A stretch of DNA of 32,492 nt from JAQVEM01 sp964556165 (GTDB lineage Bacteria; Actinomycetota; Humimicrobiia; Humimicrobiales; Humimicrobiaceae): positions 1 to 32,492 of the forward strand of contig CAZKVH010000018.1 of NCBI GenBank assembly GCA_964556165.1, read 5' to 3'. Shown here in pieces: positions 1 through 7,224 of the stretch. How positions within the stretch are numbered: position 1 is the stretch's first letter; each line of letters starts with the position of its first letter. The notes beneath the pieces were generated by a model. That model saw nothing but the letters and a program-made list of their open reading frames with translations, was not told the DNA's origin and did not search any database. A program made the position numbers and the translations under genes.

Positions 1-133
1 GGCATCTCCTGGGAATATTAAGTATAAATTTCCTGCTGGAAATAGTATAATTTTTTTAATCAGTAAATTTGAGAGTATTTATAAAATTTAATAAAAGTAA
101 ACAGGATATTATTTACCAAAAAAAGGATTTGGA

Positions 134-706
134 TTGGAAAAAAAGAATATTATAATTTTAATAGCTGTGGCGATTATTCTCAGCTTTTCTTTTAGTTCAT
201 GTTCTCTACTTTTACCGGTTGGGGAGCAGGGAGACACGGCTGAGACCGAGGAAAGCCAGCAGGAAATTGCAGAAGACGATGAGATAAATGGAGATGAAAG
301 TGGAAAGGATTCAGAAACTTCCTCAGTTGAAGATGACGAGCAGACGGTAGAAGAAGAAATTCCGGAGGACATAGAGGAAGAGGAAATAAAGAATATAATA
401 GTAGAGAACCCAAAGCCAGATCAGGTTATATCCAGCCCGCTTGTAATAACCGGAGAGGCAAGAGGGACCTGGTTCTTTGAGGCATGCTTTCCTGTAAGGC
501 TTCTTGATGGGAATGGAAAAGAAATCACCGTTTATTATGCCCAGGCTCTTGATGAGTGGATGACTGAAGATTTTGTTCCGTTTCAGTCGGAAATTGAGTT
601 TGAAAAACCCGGGACTGATACAGGATCTCTTATTCTGGAAAAGAGTAACCCTTCGGGTCTTCCGGAAAATAAAGATGAAATTATAATACCGGTTCGTTTT
701 GAGTGA
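134..706 (+). CDS. Lipoprotein with Gmad2 immunoglobulin-like domain
   Basis: A 190-residue exported protein. The N-terminus has lysines, a hydrophobic run (about residues 6-22) and FSFSSC, a plausible lipobox with Cys near 23, so it is probably a membrane-anchored lipoprotein. Residues about 30-85 are an acidic Glu/Asp/Ser-rich linker. The last ~105 residues (from NIIVENPKPDQVISSPL through GEARGTWFFEACFPVRLLDGNG) match the Gmad2 domain, an Ig-like domain of spore-germination and other surface proteins, which usually mediates protein-protein contacts rather than catalysis. The start is TTG, supported by AAAAAGGA seven bases upstream; no ATG fits. It is followed after 87 bases by the pcm-like gene on the same strand. 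The domain call is from recalled family motifs; the exact partner is unknown. Confidence 0.75.
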   Translation: MEKKNIIILIAVAIILSFSFSSCSLLLPVGEQGDTAETEESQQEIAEDDEINGDESGKDSETSSVEDDEQTVEEEIPEDIEEEEIKNIIVENPKPDQVISSPLVITGEARGTWFFEACFPVRLLDGNGKEITVYYAQALDEWMTEDFVPFQSEIEFEKPGTDTGSLILEKSNPSGLPENKDEIIIPVRFE

Positions 707-749
707 TAGGAAAATAAACCGCCCGTCTAAATTAAGAAGGGTGGCACCA

Positions 750-773
750 GAAAATCAGCAGCAGGTGATTTTC
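750..773 (+). other. Inverted repeat between the Gmad2 gene and pcm
   Basis: GAAAATCA (750-757) and TGATTTTC (766-773) are perfect complements around an 8-base loop. It is not followed by a T-run, so it is not a classical terminator. Just upstream, 738-748 reads AGGGTGGCACC, which resembles the T-box core. CACC (745-748) can alternatively pair with GGTG (764-767), so two mutually exclusive folds exist. Function unknown. Confidence 0.35.
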
Positions 774-793
774 CGAAAAAATCCGGAAAAAAA

Positions 794-1528
794 ATGGCCT
801 CTAAAAACAAAAAAATCTTAATTATAATTTTGATATCCGCAGTAATAATATTTGGGATTTTAGCCTGGTTCATAGCCCGTCAACCCGGCGATGTAAATGA
901 TGAAAATTATAGCCTCGAGCGGCAGCAGATGGTAAAAGAGGATATAGTCTCAAGAGGAATTGATAACAATGAAGTTATCGATGCTATGGAGACAGTGCCG
1001 AGGCACAATTTTGTAAAACGTGAGCAGATGTTTTCGGCTTATGAGGACAGGCCTCTACCGATAGGTGAGGGGCAGACAATTTCCCAGCCCTATATTGTTG
1101 CTCTTATGACTGAAGAGCTTGAACTCCAGTCCGGCCATAAGGTGCTGGAGATAGGGACAGGCTCGGGTTATCAGGCTGCAATACTTGCTGAAATAACGGA
1201 TGAGGTTTACACGGTTGAAATTATAACCTCGCTCTATGAGATTGCCAGAGAACGGCTGGAGCAGATGTATCCCAAAATAAAAGTATCAAACCATAACGGG
1301 TATTACGGCTGGGAGGAGTATGCGCCCTATGACAGAATAATAGTTACTGCTGCCCCTGACCACATACCGAGGCCCCTAATAGACCAGCTTGTTGATGGCG
1401 GAATTATGGTGATCCCGGTAGGTCCTCCGGGCTGGAACCAGATTCTATGGAAAGTAACTAAAGAAGGCGATGATGTGCGCACAGAAAGAATCTGTGATGT
1501 TATATTTGTACCGCTTGTAAATGAATAA
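794..1528 (+). CDS. pcm: Protein-L-isoaspartate O-methyltransferase, membrane-anchored
   Basis: This 244-residue protein carries the PCMT core: VPRHNFV, the substrate loop with GEGQTISQPYIVALMTE, SAM-binding motif I VLEIGTGSGYQAAILAE (about residues 115-131), and the later ITVTAAPDHIPRPLIDQL-like segment. The family methylates isoaspartyl residues in aged proteins with S-adenosylmethionine so they can be repaired. Unusually, the enzyme is preceded by about 45 extra residues: a lysine-rich start (SKNKK), a hydrophobic helix (about residues 8-27) and a short linker. The normal family length is about 205-220. The positive N-terminus suggests the catalytic part could face outside, which conflicts with the need for cytosolic SAM, so topology is open. 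ATG 794 follows CCGGAAAA, a weak ribosome site. It is convergent with the next gene, stops 16 bases apart. Confidence 0.85.
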   Translation: MASKNKKILIIILISAVIIFGILAWFIARQPGDVNDENYSLERQQMVKEDIVSRGIDNNEVIDAMETVPRHNFVKREQMFSAYEDRPLPIGEGQTISQPYIVALMTEELELQSGHKVLEIGTGSGYQAAILAEITDEVYTVEIITSLYEIARERLEQMYPKIKVSNHNGYYGWEEYAPYDRIIVTAAPDHIPRPLIDQLVDGGIMVIPVGPPGWNQILWKVTKEGDDVRTERICDVIFVPLVNE

Positions 1529-1544
1529 ATGCCCGGTTAAAGTA

Positions 1545-3932
1545 CTAAAATAATTTTTTGTATGAAAAGACTGCCGTGATATAAAAAAGCAGGGAAAGCC
1601 CAAGCACTGCAAGAAATCCTGCATGTATGGAAATAATAACTGCTGCAATGGAGCTTACAACAGAAGAACATCCGTTTATTGCCCAGAGCCAGGGTACTAT
1701 CTGGCTCTTTTTTTCTTTTGCCTTCGCAATTCCAGCTGGAAAGGGTATTCCCATAAGGAACCCTGCCGGTGCGATAATGGCAATTGTTATGGCAAACCTT
1801 TGCCAAAGAGGCCTTGCCAGAAGGATATTGCTGTAGAATCTAAAAGCAACCATAAAAAATGTTATATATATTACCAGAGACAGAACTACCCATGTAAGAT
1901 TTGTTTTACGGAAGCCTGTATAGATACTCCCAAATCCTGCAAAAAGCATGAGTCCGAACAGCACTATTGCCACGGAATATGAGGGCTTTCCCAGCATGAG
2001 TATAAATTTTTGCATGAGGGGTAATTCTATAAAAAAGTAGCCCATCCCAAGGCAGATAAAGTATATGAGGTAAACGTAGTCCTTCTTTATGTTTATAGAG
2101 CCGCCTGCAGTTTTTACCGGAAGTATGATAAGAAGTACAGAAAGAAGCACCGAAATTAAAAGCGCCGCAACAAGGATAAGGTAACCGCCGCCCCCAAAGG
2201 GCTGTGTGGATTTCCCAAAGTACTTAATTATATCCGGAATCTGGTTTGTTTTAAAAAAGTTAAAGAAATATGGCCTGTTGTCGGTGGCAGGTGTGATATT
2301 GAAGTAATAATCCCTGTAGAGCTCTTCTCTTACAGAATCATCTTCTTCTATTATAAGTTTAAAAAACCTGTAAAAATAAGGCTCTTCCAGTATGTTGTGC
2401 ATGTTGGCATCGCTTTCTTTCATGCCGCTGTAATATACCGGGTCATAATTTAAAGCTTCCACATGTTCTTTAAGCAGTTCTATTTCTACGGGTGCAAAAA
2501 CTGAATTTTTATAGAGTGTGGTAACCGTTGACCACGAGCGGTAGGAAAATATACTGGACGATATATCTCTCTGCAGCGCTTCAACCAGCGTGGCGATTAT
2601 TTTTAAGTTTTCGCTGGGGGGTACCTGTGCCCATCGGGTAATGGCAAGTATTCCGTCATGGGATAAAAGCTCAGTAATGGCAGATATACTCTCGGTGCTG
2701 TATATGTAGTTTTCATTTAAGCTGTAGGCGCCGGATGATACAGGGTGAAAGCTATCTGAAAGACTGAGTACAATAAGGTCAAACTTTTTATCGGTGGTAA
2801 GCGAGAAGTTTCGGATGAAGCTTTTTTCAACGGAGACGGCGGGGTTGTTGTATATAGACCCACTGTATTCGGAAAAGCTGACCTCAAGAAGTCCGGTAAC
2901 AAGTTCACTGTTCTGTATAATATATATATCGGAATTCCCGTGGTAGAGAGAGCATAAAACATCCAGACCGCCGCCAGGTTCTGTTATAAGAATATTTTCA
3001 TATTTTGCATCTTTCATATAAACCGACTGGGGGATATATTCCAGGAATTTGAGAGTGCTGTCTTTTTCAATAGAGGTATCTTCTACCCGGGTTACCGGTG
3101 TAAGGTTATCGCCATCAATTGTAAGCCCAAGCTGCTCCGGCGGCGTTCCGGTATGGACAAGACTGAGACCCGGAGCTGATTTTATATTACCGCTTTCCAC
3201 AACATCTACTCTAGTGGCAGAATCTTCAGCAGTATATAAAAGGTGGGAATCGGGATAACGCATAACAGTCTGGAGGCTTTTGTAGGGAGACATTCTTACT
3301 TCCCAGAGCCCCGGGACAAAGAAAAGGAGAAAGCCTGTTAGCAATATAAATATTACTGCTGATAACAAAAAGCTTTTTAAGTATTTTCTATCAAGAAGTA
3401 TGAATATAGAAATAATTCCGAGGGCGGAAGAAAGTAAAATAATCCCGCTCTGTTGGACTGACGGAACTAATATTAAAAATGCCACTGCTCCCAGGCTTGA
3501 ACCGATAAGATTGAAAAAGTATGTTACCTGAGGTTTTTGTTTTCCGTGAAAGACGAAAGCTATGAAACTGCCGCCGAAGAAAAATGGAAGTATCAAAAAA
3601 AGATAATATATAAAAAGGTAAAAGAGCTGTACCGATTCCCAGGCAATTTTAAAAGAATCAAAGGGAATGATGTTTACTGCAAGGTAGCTTATCACAACCG
3701 ATACGGAAAAACCCAGGGAGAAAATAAGGTAGAGAAGTCTTTCGGATTTTATCCTTCTTATAAAAAAGGGAAGAAAACTTCCGCTAATTCCAAAGCCCAG
3801 TAGTGCTACGCTTACAATAAGGAACGCGAAATGGTAAAAATCGGATACGGATAATATTCTTAGCAGGCTCACCTGGTAGATAAATAATGAAAATGATATC
3901 AAAAATAACGAAATATTAATTTTTATTTTCAT
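1545..3932 (-). CDS. Large membrane protein with spermidine-synthase-like domain
   Basis: This 795-residue protein has three parts. The N-terminal ~210 residues are about six or seven hydrophobic helices, a soluble domain spans about 225-560, and the C-terminal ~210 residues hold six or so more helices. The middle contains LITEPGGGLDVLCSLYHG, a SAM-type nucleotide-binding glycine motif as in SpeE, and ends with PATDNRPYFFNFFK, typical of membrane spermidine-synthase-like proteins. The position where aminopropyltransferases have the catalytic Asp of D-x-x-D-P reads VLSLSDSFHP, so real spermidine synthesis is doubtful. The substrate is unknown, and the domain may be a scaffold or an altered transferase. 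It is alone on its strand here; the methyltransferase gene upstream ends 153 bases away. The family call is from architecture and motifs. Confidence 0.7.
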   Translation of the reverse strand: MKIKINISLFLISFSLFIYQVSLLRILSVSDFYHFAFLIVSVALLGFGISGSFLPFFIRRIKSERLLYLIFSLGFSVSVVISYLAVNIIPFDSFKIAWESVQLFYLFIYYLFLILPFFFGGSFIAFVFHGKQKPQVTYFFNLIGSSLGAVAFLILVPSVQQSGIILLSSALGIISIFILLDRKYLKSFLLSAVIFILLTGFLLFFVPGLWEVRMSPYKSLQTVMRYPDSHLLYTAEDSATRVDVVESGNIKSAPGLSLVHTGTPPEQLGLTIDGDNLTPVTRVEDTSIEKDSTLKFLEYIPQSVYMKDAKYENILITEPGGGLDVLCSLYHGNSDIYIIQNSELVTGLLEVSFSEYSGSIYNNPAVSVEKSFIRNFSLTTDKKFDLIVLSLSDSFHPVSSGAYSLNENYIYSTESISAITELLSHDGILAITRWAQVPPSENLKIIATLVEALQRDISSSIFSYRSWSTVTTLYKNSVFAPVEIELLKEHVEALNYDPVYYSGMKESDANMHNILEEPYFYRFFKLIIEEDDSVREELYRDYYFNITPATDNRPYFFNFFKTNQIPDIIKYFGKSTQPFGGGGYLILVAALLISVLLSVLLIILPVKTAGGSINIKKDYVYLIYFICLGMGYFFIELPLMQKFILMLGKPSYSVAIVLFGLMLFAGFGSIYTGFRKTNLTWVVLSLVIYITFFMVAFRFYSNILLARPLWQRFAITIAIIAPAGFLMGIPFPAGIAKAKEKKSQIVPWLWAINGCSSVVSSIAAVIISIHAGFLAVLGLSLLFYITAVFSYKKLF

Positions 3933-4085
3933 TATATTCTGCTATTTAAATATGATTGTTATCTTACGGTTACCCTTTAGTCTTTTATAAAATATTTCAG
4001 GGCATTGGTTTTAATTTAAGATATTGTATCTATTTTATATAAAAAGGATTAAAAAAGCTAAAAACATCAGTATAATTCAAGCAGG

Positions 4086-4850
4086 CTAATCTATCTTTAT
4101 GATTTTTTTTATTTTGAAAACATATATCGCCCATCCAAAAGTATCTCTGCCGTATAACAGGTACTCCTTTTTTGCTTTTTCTATTTTTTTTAGAAGTTCA
4201 GGATTATCCGGGTCTTCAGGATTTGAGTTTATATAATTATATGCTGACATCCACTGGAGAGTTTCATAATGGTCCCAGTCATCATTATTGCTTACCAGAG
4301 TGTATGTGCAGGTAAGTCCTTCTTTTTCCGCAACATCTATATTCCCGTAATGGGAATTATATTCTTCTTTTTTTATTCCGAGTATCTTAAGATATTCATC
4401 GCCGGGTTCTTTTAGCCAGAAAGGTTCTCCAATAATTATAGTCCCATCCTGTTCAGTCATAATTTTTAGTGACTTTATTGTTTGTATAAAACCGCGATAG
4501 GTAAAGCTTGCGCCCAGGCATACTGTTAAATCAAATAATTCATTTTTATCGGGTTTATATTTTGAGCCATCCATTTCCAGAAATTTTAGATCTGAGCCGG
4601 GGATTCTTTTATTTTTGTTCTCTTCGCATTCTTTTATAAAATAAGGTGAGATGTCTACTCCAGTTCCACTAATATTAAATAATTCATAAAGTCTTATCAG
4701 AAACTCCCCTTTGCCACAGCCGATATCCAGAACTCTGGAGCCCTCTTTTATATCCAGCAGGGAAAGTAATCTATCAAGTTTAACTTTGCTAATGGGGTTA
4801 AGGATTACGTGTTTTTTATGGGTAATAGCATAATATTTCCAGATATCCAA
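4086..4850 (-). CDS. Class I SAM-dependent methyltransferase
   Basis: A 254-residue soluble protein with a clear Rossmann-type methyltransferase core: motif I SRVLDIGCGKGEFLIRLYEL (about residues 38-57), acidic motif II GTGVDIS, and a post-motif region LTVCLGASFTYRGFIQTIKSL, then GTIIIGEPFW. The substrate cannot be told; the general fold acts on small molecules or proteins. The start is TTG, chosen because AAAGGAGG lies directly upstream with optimal spacing; no ATG is nearby. It is the last gene of the minus-strand cassette that begins with padR, separated from the lipoprotein gene by 68 bases with its own strong ribosome site. No signal peptide or membrane helix. Confidence 0.8.
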   Translation of the reverse strand: MDIWKYYAITHKKHVILNPISKVKLDRLLSLLDIKEGSRVLDIGCGKGEFLIRLYELFNISGTGVDISPYFIKECEENKNKRIPGSDLKFLEMDGSKYKPDKNELFDLTVCLGASFTYRGFIQTIKSLKIMTEQDGTIIIGEPFWLKEPGDEYLKILGIKKEEYNSHYGNIDVAEKEGLTCTYTLVSNNDDWDHYETLQWMSAYNYINSNPEDPDNPELLKKIEKAKKEYLLYGRDTFGWAIYVFKIKKIIKID

Positions 4851-4918
4851 TTTTACCTCCTTTTATTTTTAAACTGGTATACGGGTTCTTAAGCTTTGAT
4901 TTAAATAGAATTGTTATG

Positions 4919-5479
4919 TTACATTTCTTCAATGGAAATATCTTTTATACTGAAAGTGCCCTTATTGCTATATATTCTAATCATAATGAAATTCTCATTT
5001 TCCTGAGCACGGAAAGTTTCTTCATATGATAACCATTCTTTATTTATGTTTTGAGTTTCTGATTCAGGTGGATTCCCGTTTTCTCCTGCAAGAGTAAAAT
5101 AACGGGATTCTTTTAACGAGTCTTCCCAGAATGAGTATAGCAGGAGAGGATCAGCGCTGTCATTTCTTAATGTAATAATTAATTTGTAAGATTTATCAGC
5201 TTTTATTGGTATTCTATTACTGGAAACAGAAAATTTATTCTCAACATCAATTAATAAATAATTCTTACCATCACGGTTGTCTTTAAACGTTTCAAATTCA
5301 TATATGTAGTATTTGTTTTGTAGAACCTTGAATTCAATATCAAGGTCATTCTTAACGAAGAGAGAGTTAATCTCTTCACATGAAATATAATTTTCACAAC
5401 CTGAAAATGAGAAAATGACTGATATCATTAATGGTATCAGTATGCACAGTAATAATATATCAAATAATCGCTTTTTCAT
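4919..5479 (-). CDS. Putative lipoprotein, possible beta-sandwich domain
   Basis: This is a 186-residue exported protein of unknown function. Residues 1-27 are a Lys-rich start, a long hydrophobic stretch and FSFSGC, a good lipobox with Cys near 27. The mature part has alternating beta-type segments (YKLIITLRND, SRYFTLAGENG, WLSYEETFRAQEN, FIMIRIYSNKGTFSIKDISIEE). The ending resembles carbohydrate-binding jelly-roll modules of the CBM4/9 kind, but this is only a resemblance. ATG 5479 begins 7 bases after the stop of the membrane-protein gene with no visible ribosome site of its own, so translational coupling is likely. It belongs to the PadR cassette. Confident as a gene; function uncertain. 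Confidence 0.6.
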   Translation of the reverse strand: MKKRLFDILLLCILIPLMISVIFSFSGCENYISCEEINSLFVKNDLDIEFKVLQNKYYIYEFETFKDNRDGKNYLLIDVENKFSVSSNRIPIKADKSYKLIITLRNDSADPLLLYSFWEDSLKESRYFTLAGENGNPPESETQNINKEWLSYEETFRAQENENFIMIRIYSNKGTFSIKDISIEEM

Positions 5480-5486
5480 TTTTTTA

Positions 5487-5900
5487 CTAAGATGTTTTTA
5501 GTTCCTTTTGAGCCGCAGCTAATTTTTTTTGCCTCTTTTTTAAAAGCAGTGACCCGATATAAGAACCTGCAAAAGCAAAAACAATCAGAGCTAGCCATCC
5601 ATATAATAGTTCGACAAACCCTCCCTGGCCGGTAAGATTTCCAATAATAACAGCCCAGACAACAATATTGATTAAAAATCCAGCAAACCAGATACTCTTT
5701 GGATAAAATTTTCCTATGAAAAGACATATTATAAAGTTATAGATAGCTACACCTACAAACATCAAAATAATGGCTATTTTATCACCGAGCAATTCCATCA
5801 ATCCCTCTCCAATTAAAAATGACAGGAAGAATCCGGCTATTCCGCAGGCAAGAGAAATTAAAATTGATGCAATTAATCTTTTTTTATCTTTCATTTGCAT
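5487..5900 (-). CDS. Small integral membrane protein of PadR cassette
   Basis: About 137 residues starting MQMKDKKRL, with four to five hydrophobic helices (IASILISLACGIAGFFLSF, IAIILMFVGVAIYNFIICLF, IWFAGFLINIVVWAVIIG, WLALIVFAFAGSYIGSLLL) and a basic tail LLKKRQKKLAAAQKELKTS. No catalytic motif is visible. I chose ATG 5900 because AAAGGAGG sits four bases before it. The frame is open further upstream to an ATG at 5966 and, apart from one TAA, all the way to 6113. That upstream stretch is annotated separately as a broken N-terminal segment. Neighbours are padR upstream and a lipoprotein gene 7 bases downstream. PadR-controlled membrane proteins are often envelope-stress or transport factors, but nothing here proves a role. 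Confidence 0.65.
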   Translation of the reverse strand: MQMKDKKRLIASILISLACGIAGFFLSFLIGEGLMELLGDKIAIILMFVGVAIYNFIICLFIGKFYPKSIWFAGFLINIVVWAVIIGNLTGQGGFVELLYGWLALIVFAFAGSYIGSLLLKKRQKKLAAAQKELKTS

Positions 5901-6113
5901 ATTTCCTCCTTTGATATTTTCAATATGCTCATTAAGGATACTGGAAGGAAGTTCTTTTATGATCATTAATTATACTTTGAAAATATTATTATCCTTTAGC
6001 ATATCTACAAAAGTTTGCTCCATGGGTTTTTTATATTCCCCCAGGTATGACTCTGGATAAAGATTTAGCAGTAATCTGTAAGCTACAATTGATTTATTAT
6101 TTATTTTATTCAT
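5901..6113 (-). pseudogene. Nonsense-split N-terminal segment after padR
   Basis: From ATG 6113 (9 bases after the padR stop) the frame reads MNKINNKSIVAYRLLLNLYP, continues through ESYLGEYKKPMEQTFVDML, and stops at a TAA (5970-5972) after 47 codons. In the same frame it resumes LMIIKELPSSILNEHIENIKGG and runs straight into the membrane protein start. Short segments of this kind (LLxLYPxxYxxxYxxxM ... ELPxSILxEH) are, from memory, common directly downstream of PadR-type regulators, so both halves look like one former coding unit. A single stop codon interrupts it. It could be a true pseudogene, a sequencing error, or two separately translated pieces. The downstream gene can still be made from its own strong ribosome site. 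Confidence 0.55.
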
Positions 6114-6122
6114 ATAAATATT

Positions 6123-6485
6123 TTATAATTTTGGTAACTCCATGCCTGTGAAGAGATTTCTTCTTTTTGAAAGTTCTATAGCGTTACTGTACCGTTCAAG
6201 CTCCATGGATAGTTGTTTTCTGCCAGATTCAGTCAGCCTGTAGTACTTTCGTCTTTCACTACCAGGCTTATTATCAGTTTTCTCATATGCTTCTTCTATC
6301 AATTTATCAGCAAGCATCCGCTTGATGTTCCCGTATAATGTTCCAGGTCCCATTTTTATTTTCCCATCGGAATCATATTCTGCCTGTTTCATAATTCCGT
6401 AACCGTGCCTTTCTCTATCACACAGTGCAAGAAGTATATAAAAAACAGATGGGGTAAGTGTTTCTCTGTATTGTTTTTGTATCAT
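6123..6485 (-). CDS. PadR family transcriptional regulator
   Basis: A 120-residue PadR protein. The N-terminal winged helix spans TPSVFYILLALCDRERHGYGIMKQ (about 11-34) and GPGTLYGNIKRMLADKLIEE (about 46-65); the wing is GSERRKYYRLTESGRKQL, with C-terminal helix to residue 120. This is the short PadR-s2 form with one dimerisation helix. Members repress a neighbouring gene cluster and often themselves, releasing DNA on binding a small hydrophobic ligand. Here it is the first gene of a minus-strand cassette and its promoter overlaps two inverted repeats (see 6500-6564), which fits autoregulation. The ATG has only an AT-rich leader and no clear ribosome site. The ligand is unknown. Confidence 0.88.
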   Translation of the reverse strand: MIQKQYRETLTPSVFYILLALCDRERHGYGIMKQAEYDSDGKIKMGPGTLYGNIKRMLADKLIEEAYEKTDNKPGSERRKYYRLTESGRKQLSMELERYSNAIELSKRRNLFTGMELPKL

Positions 6486-6499
6486 ATAATTTTATATAT

Positions 6500-6564
6500 A
6501 TATATCAATAATGGATATATTTTTATGTTTATTTTATATCACAAACGGATATACTGTCAATATC
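6500..6564 (-). promoter_or_regulatory. Candidate PadR operators: two inverted repeats
   Basis: ATATATC (6500-6506) / GATATAT (6514-6520) and GATAT (6548-6552) / ATATC (6560-6564) are perfect inverted repeats, each with a 7-base spacer. The second covers the -35 box of the padR promoter and the first lies just downstream of the expected start site. Their placement suits repression by the adjacent PadR. AT-richness makes chance palindromes likely, so confidence is moderate. Confidence 0.4.
6533..6560 (-). promoter_or_regulatory. Sigma-A type promoter of the padR cassette
   Basis: On the minus strand TTGACA (6560-6555) is followed after 16 bases by TATAAA (6538-6533). The -35 is a perfect consensus. 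The expected start near 6526 gives a leader of about 40 bases to padR. This is the only promoter-like pair seen directly upstream. Confidence 0.6.
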
Positions 6565-6725
6565 ATATTCTTAAAAAAATATTATTTTAAGTTTTGATTA
6601 GTTTAATCACAAATTTTTTTATTTATATACAAATAAATAGAAATATTTGAGGAGGCAGATATAGTTTATAAAGAATTGCTCCCCTAAAAGTTATTTTTAA
6701 TATTATTCTAATTTAATAATTGTTA

Positions 6726-6754
6726 TTGCATTATAATGATTATTACTTTATAAT
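6726..6754 (+). promoter_or_regulatory. Promoter of the perR-prx-msrAB unit
   Basis: TTGCAT (6726-6731), 17-base spacer, TATAAT (6749-6754). The -10 is perfect. The predicted start near 6761 leaves about 35 bases before perR. Both elements are overlapped by PerR-box-like sequences. Confidence 0.6.
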
Positions 6755-6762
6755 AGTTATAA
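6731..6762 (+). promoter_or_regulatory. Two tandem PerR boxes
   Basis: 6731-6745 reads TTATAATGATTATTA and 6748-6762 reads TTATAATAGTTATAA. Each matches the known PerR box TTATAATNATTATAA at 14 of 15 positions. One box lies in the spacer and the other covers the -10, the expected place for peroxide-relieved repression by the PerR encoded 34 bases downstream. Confidence 0.75.
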
Positions 6763-6795
6763 TTTATATAATAAGATTCGTAATAGAACCAGAAA

Positions 6796-7224
6796 ATGAA
6801 AAATATAGCCGAGAAACTCAAAGGGAAAAATATAAAGCCTTCTTATCAGAGAATAAGAATATATGAGTGCCTTACCAGAGAAAGGAGTCATCCTACTGTT
6901 GAACAAATATTTAATTGTCTGGTGAAAGAAATGCCTACGCTCTCAAAGGCTACTGTCTATAATACGATGGAAATATTCAGGGAAGCAGGGCTGGTAAGGG
7001 TTGTAACAATTGACGATAATGAGGTGAGGTATGACAGTGAAGTTTCTATACACGGACACTTCAAATGCGAATTGTGCGGAAAAATATATGACTTTCCTGT
7101 AGATATAAGTACACTATCTTCTGATGCTTTAAAAGATTTCAAAATAACAGGGAGAGATGTATATTTCAGGGGCATTTGCCCGGAATGTCTCAATAAAAAA
7201 AATAGCGAAAAGGAGAATAAATAA
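6796..7224 (+). CDS. perR: Peroxide-responsive repressor PerR (Fur family)
   Basis: A 142-residue Fur-family protein: N-terminal winged helix (about 8-78, with TLSKATVYNTMEIFREAGLV as recognition region) and a C-terminal dimer domain. Ligands of Bacillus PerR are all present at a constant offset of five: His32, Asp80, His86, His88 and Asp99, the last being the Asp that marks PerR (Fur has Glu). The structural zinc site is CELC (91/94) plus CPEC (128/131). PerR binds Fe or Mn and is inactivated by peroxide oxidation of its histidines, opening oxidative-stress genes. Its stop overlaps the peroxiredoxin start by one base (TAATG). Autoregulation is implied by two PerR boxes in its promoter. The ribosome site is weak. 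Confidence 0.88.
   Translation: MKNIAEKLKGKNIKPSYQRIRIYECLTRERSHPTVEQIFNCLVKEMPTLSKATVYNTMEIFREAGLVRVVTIDDNEVRYDSEVSIHGHFKCELCGKIYDFPVDISTLSSDALKDFKITGRDVYFRGICPECLNKKNSEKENK

Noticed and set aside
1..133. TATAAT (46-51) and TTTCC/GGAAA small stem before the first gene
   Set aside because: No matching -35 at correct distance and only five or six stem pairs; not enough to call a promoter or terminator.
6590..6720. GAGGAGG ribosome-like site and GATTA/TAATC small hairpin upstream of perR
   Set aside because: No start codon follows in a usable frame and the hairpin stem is only five AT-rich pairs.
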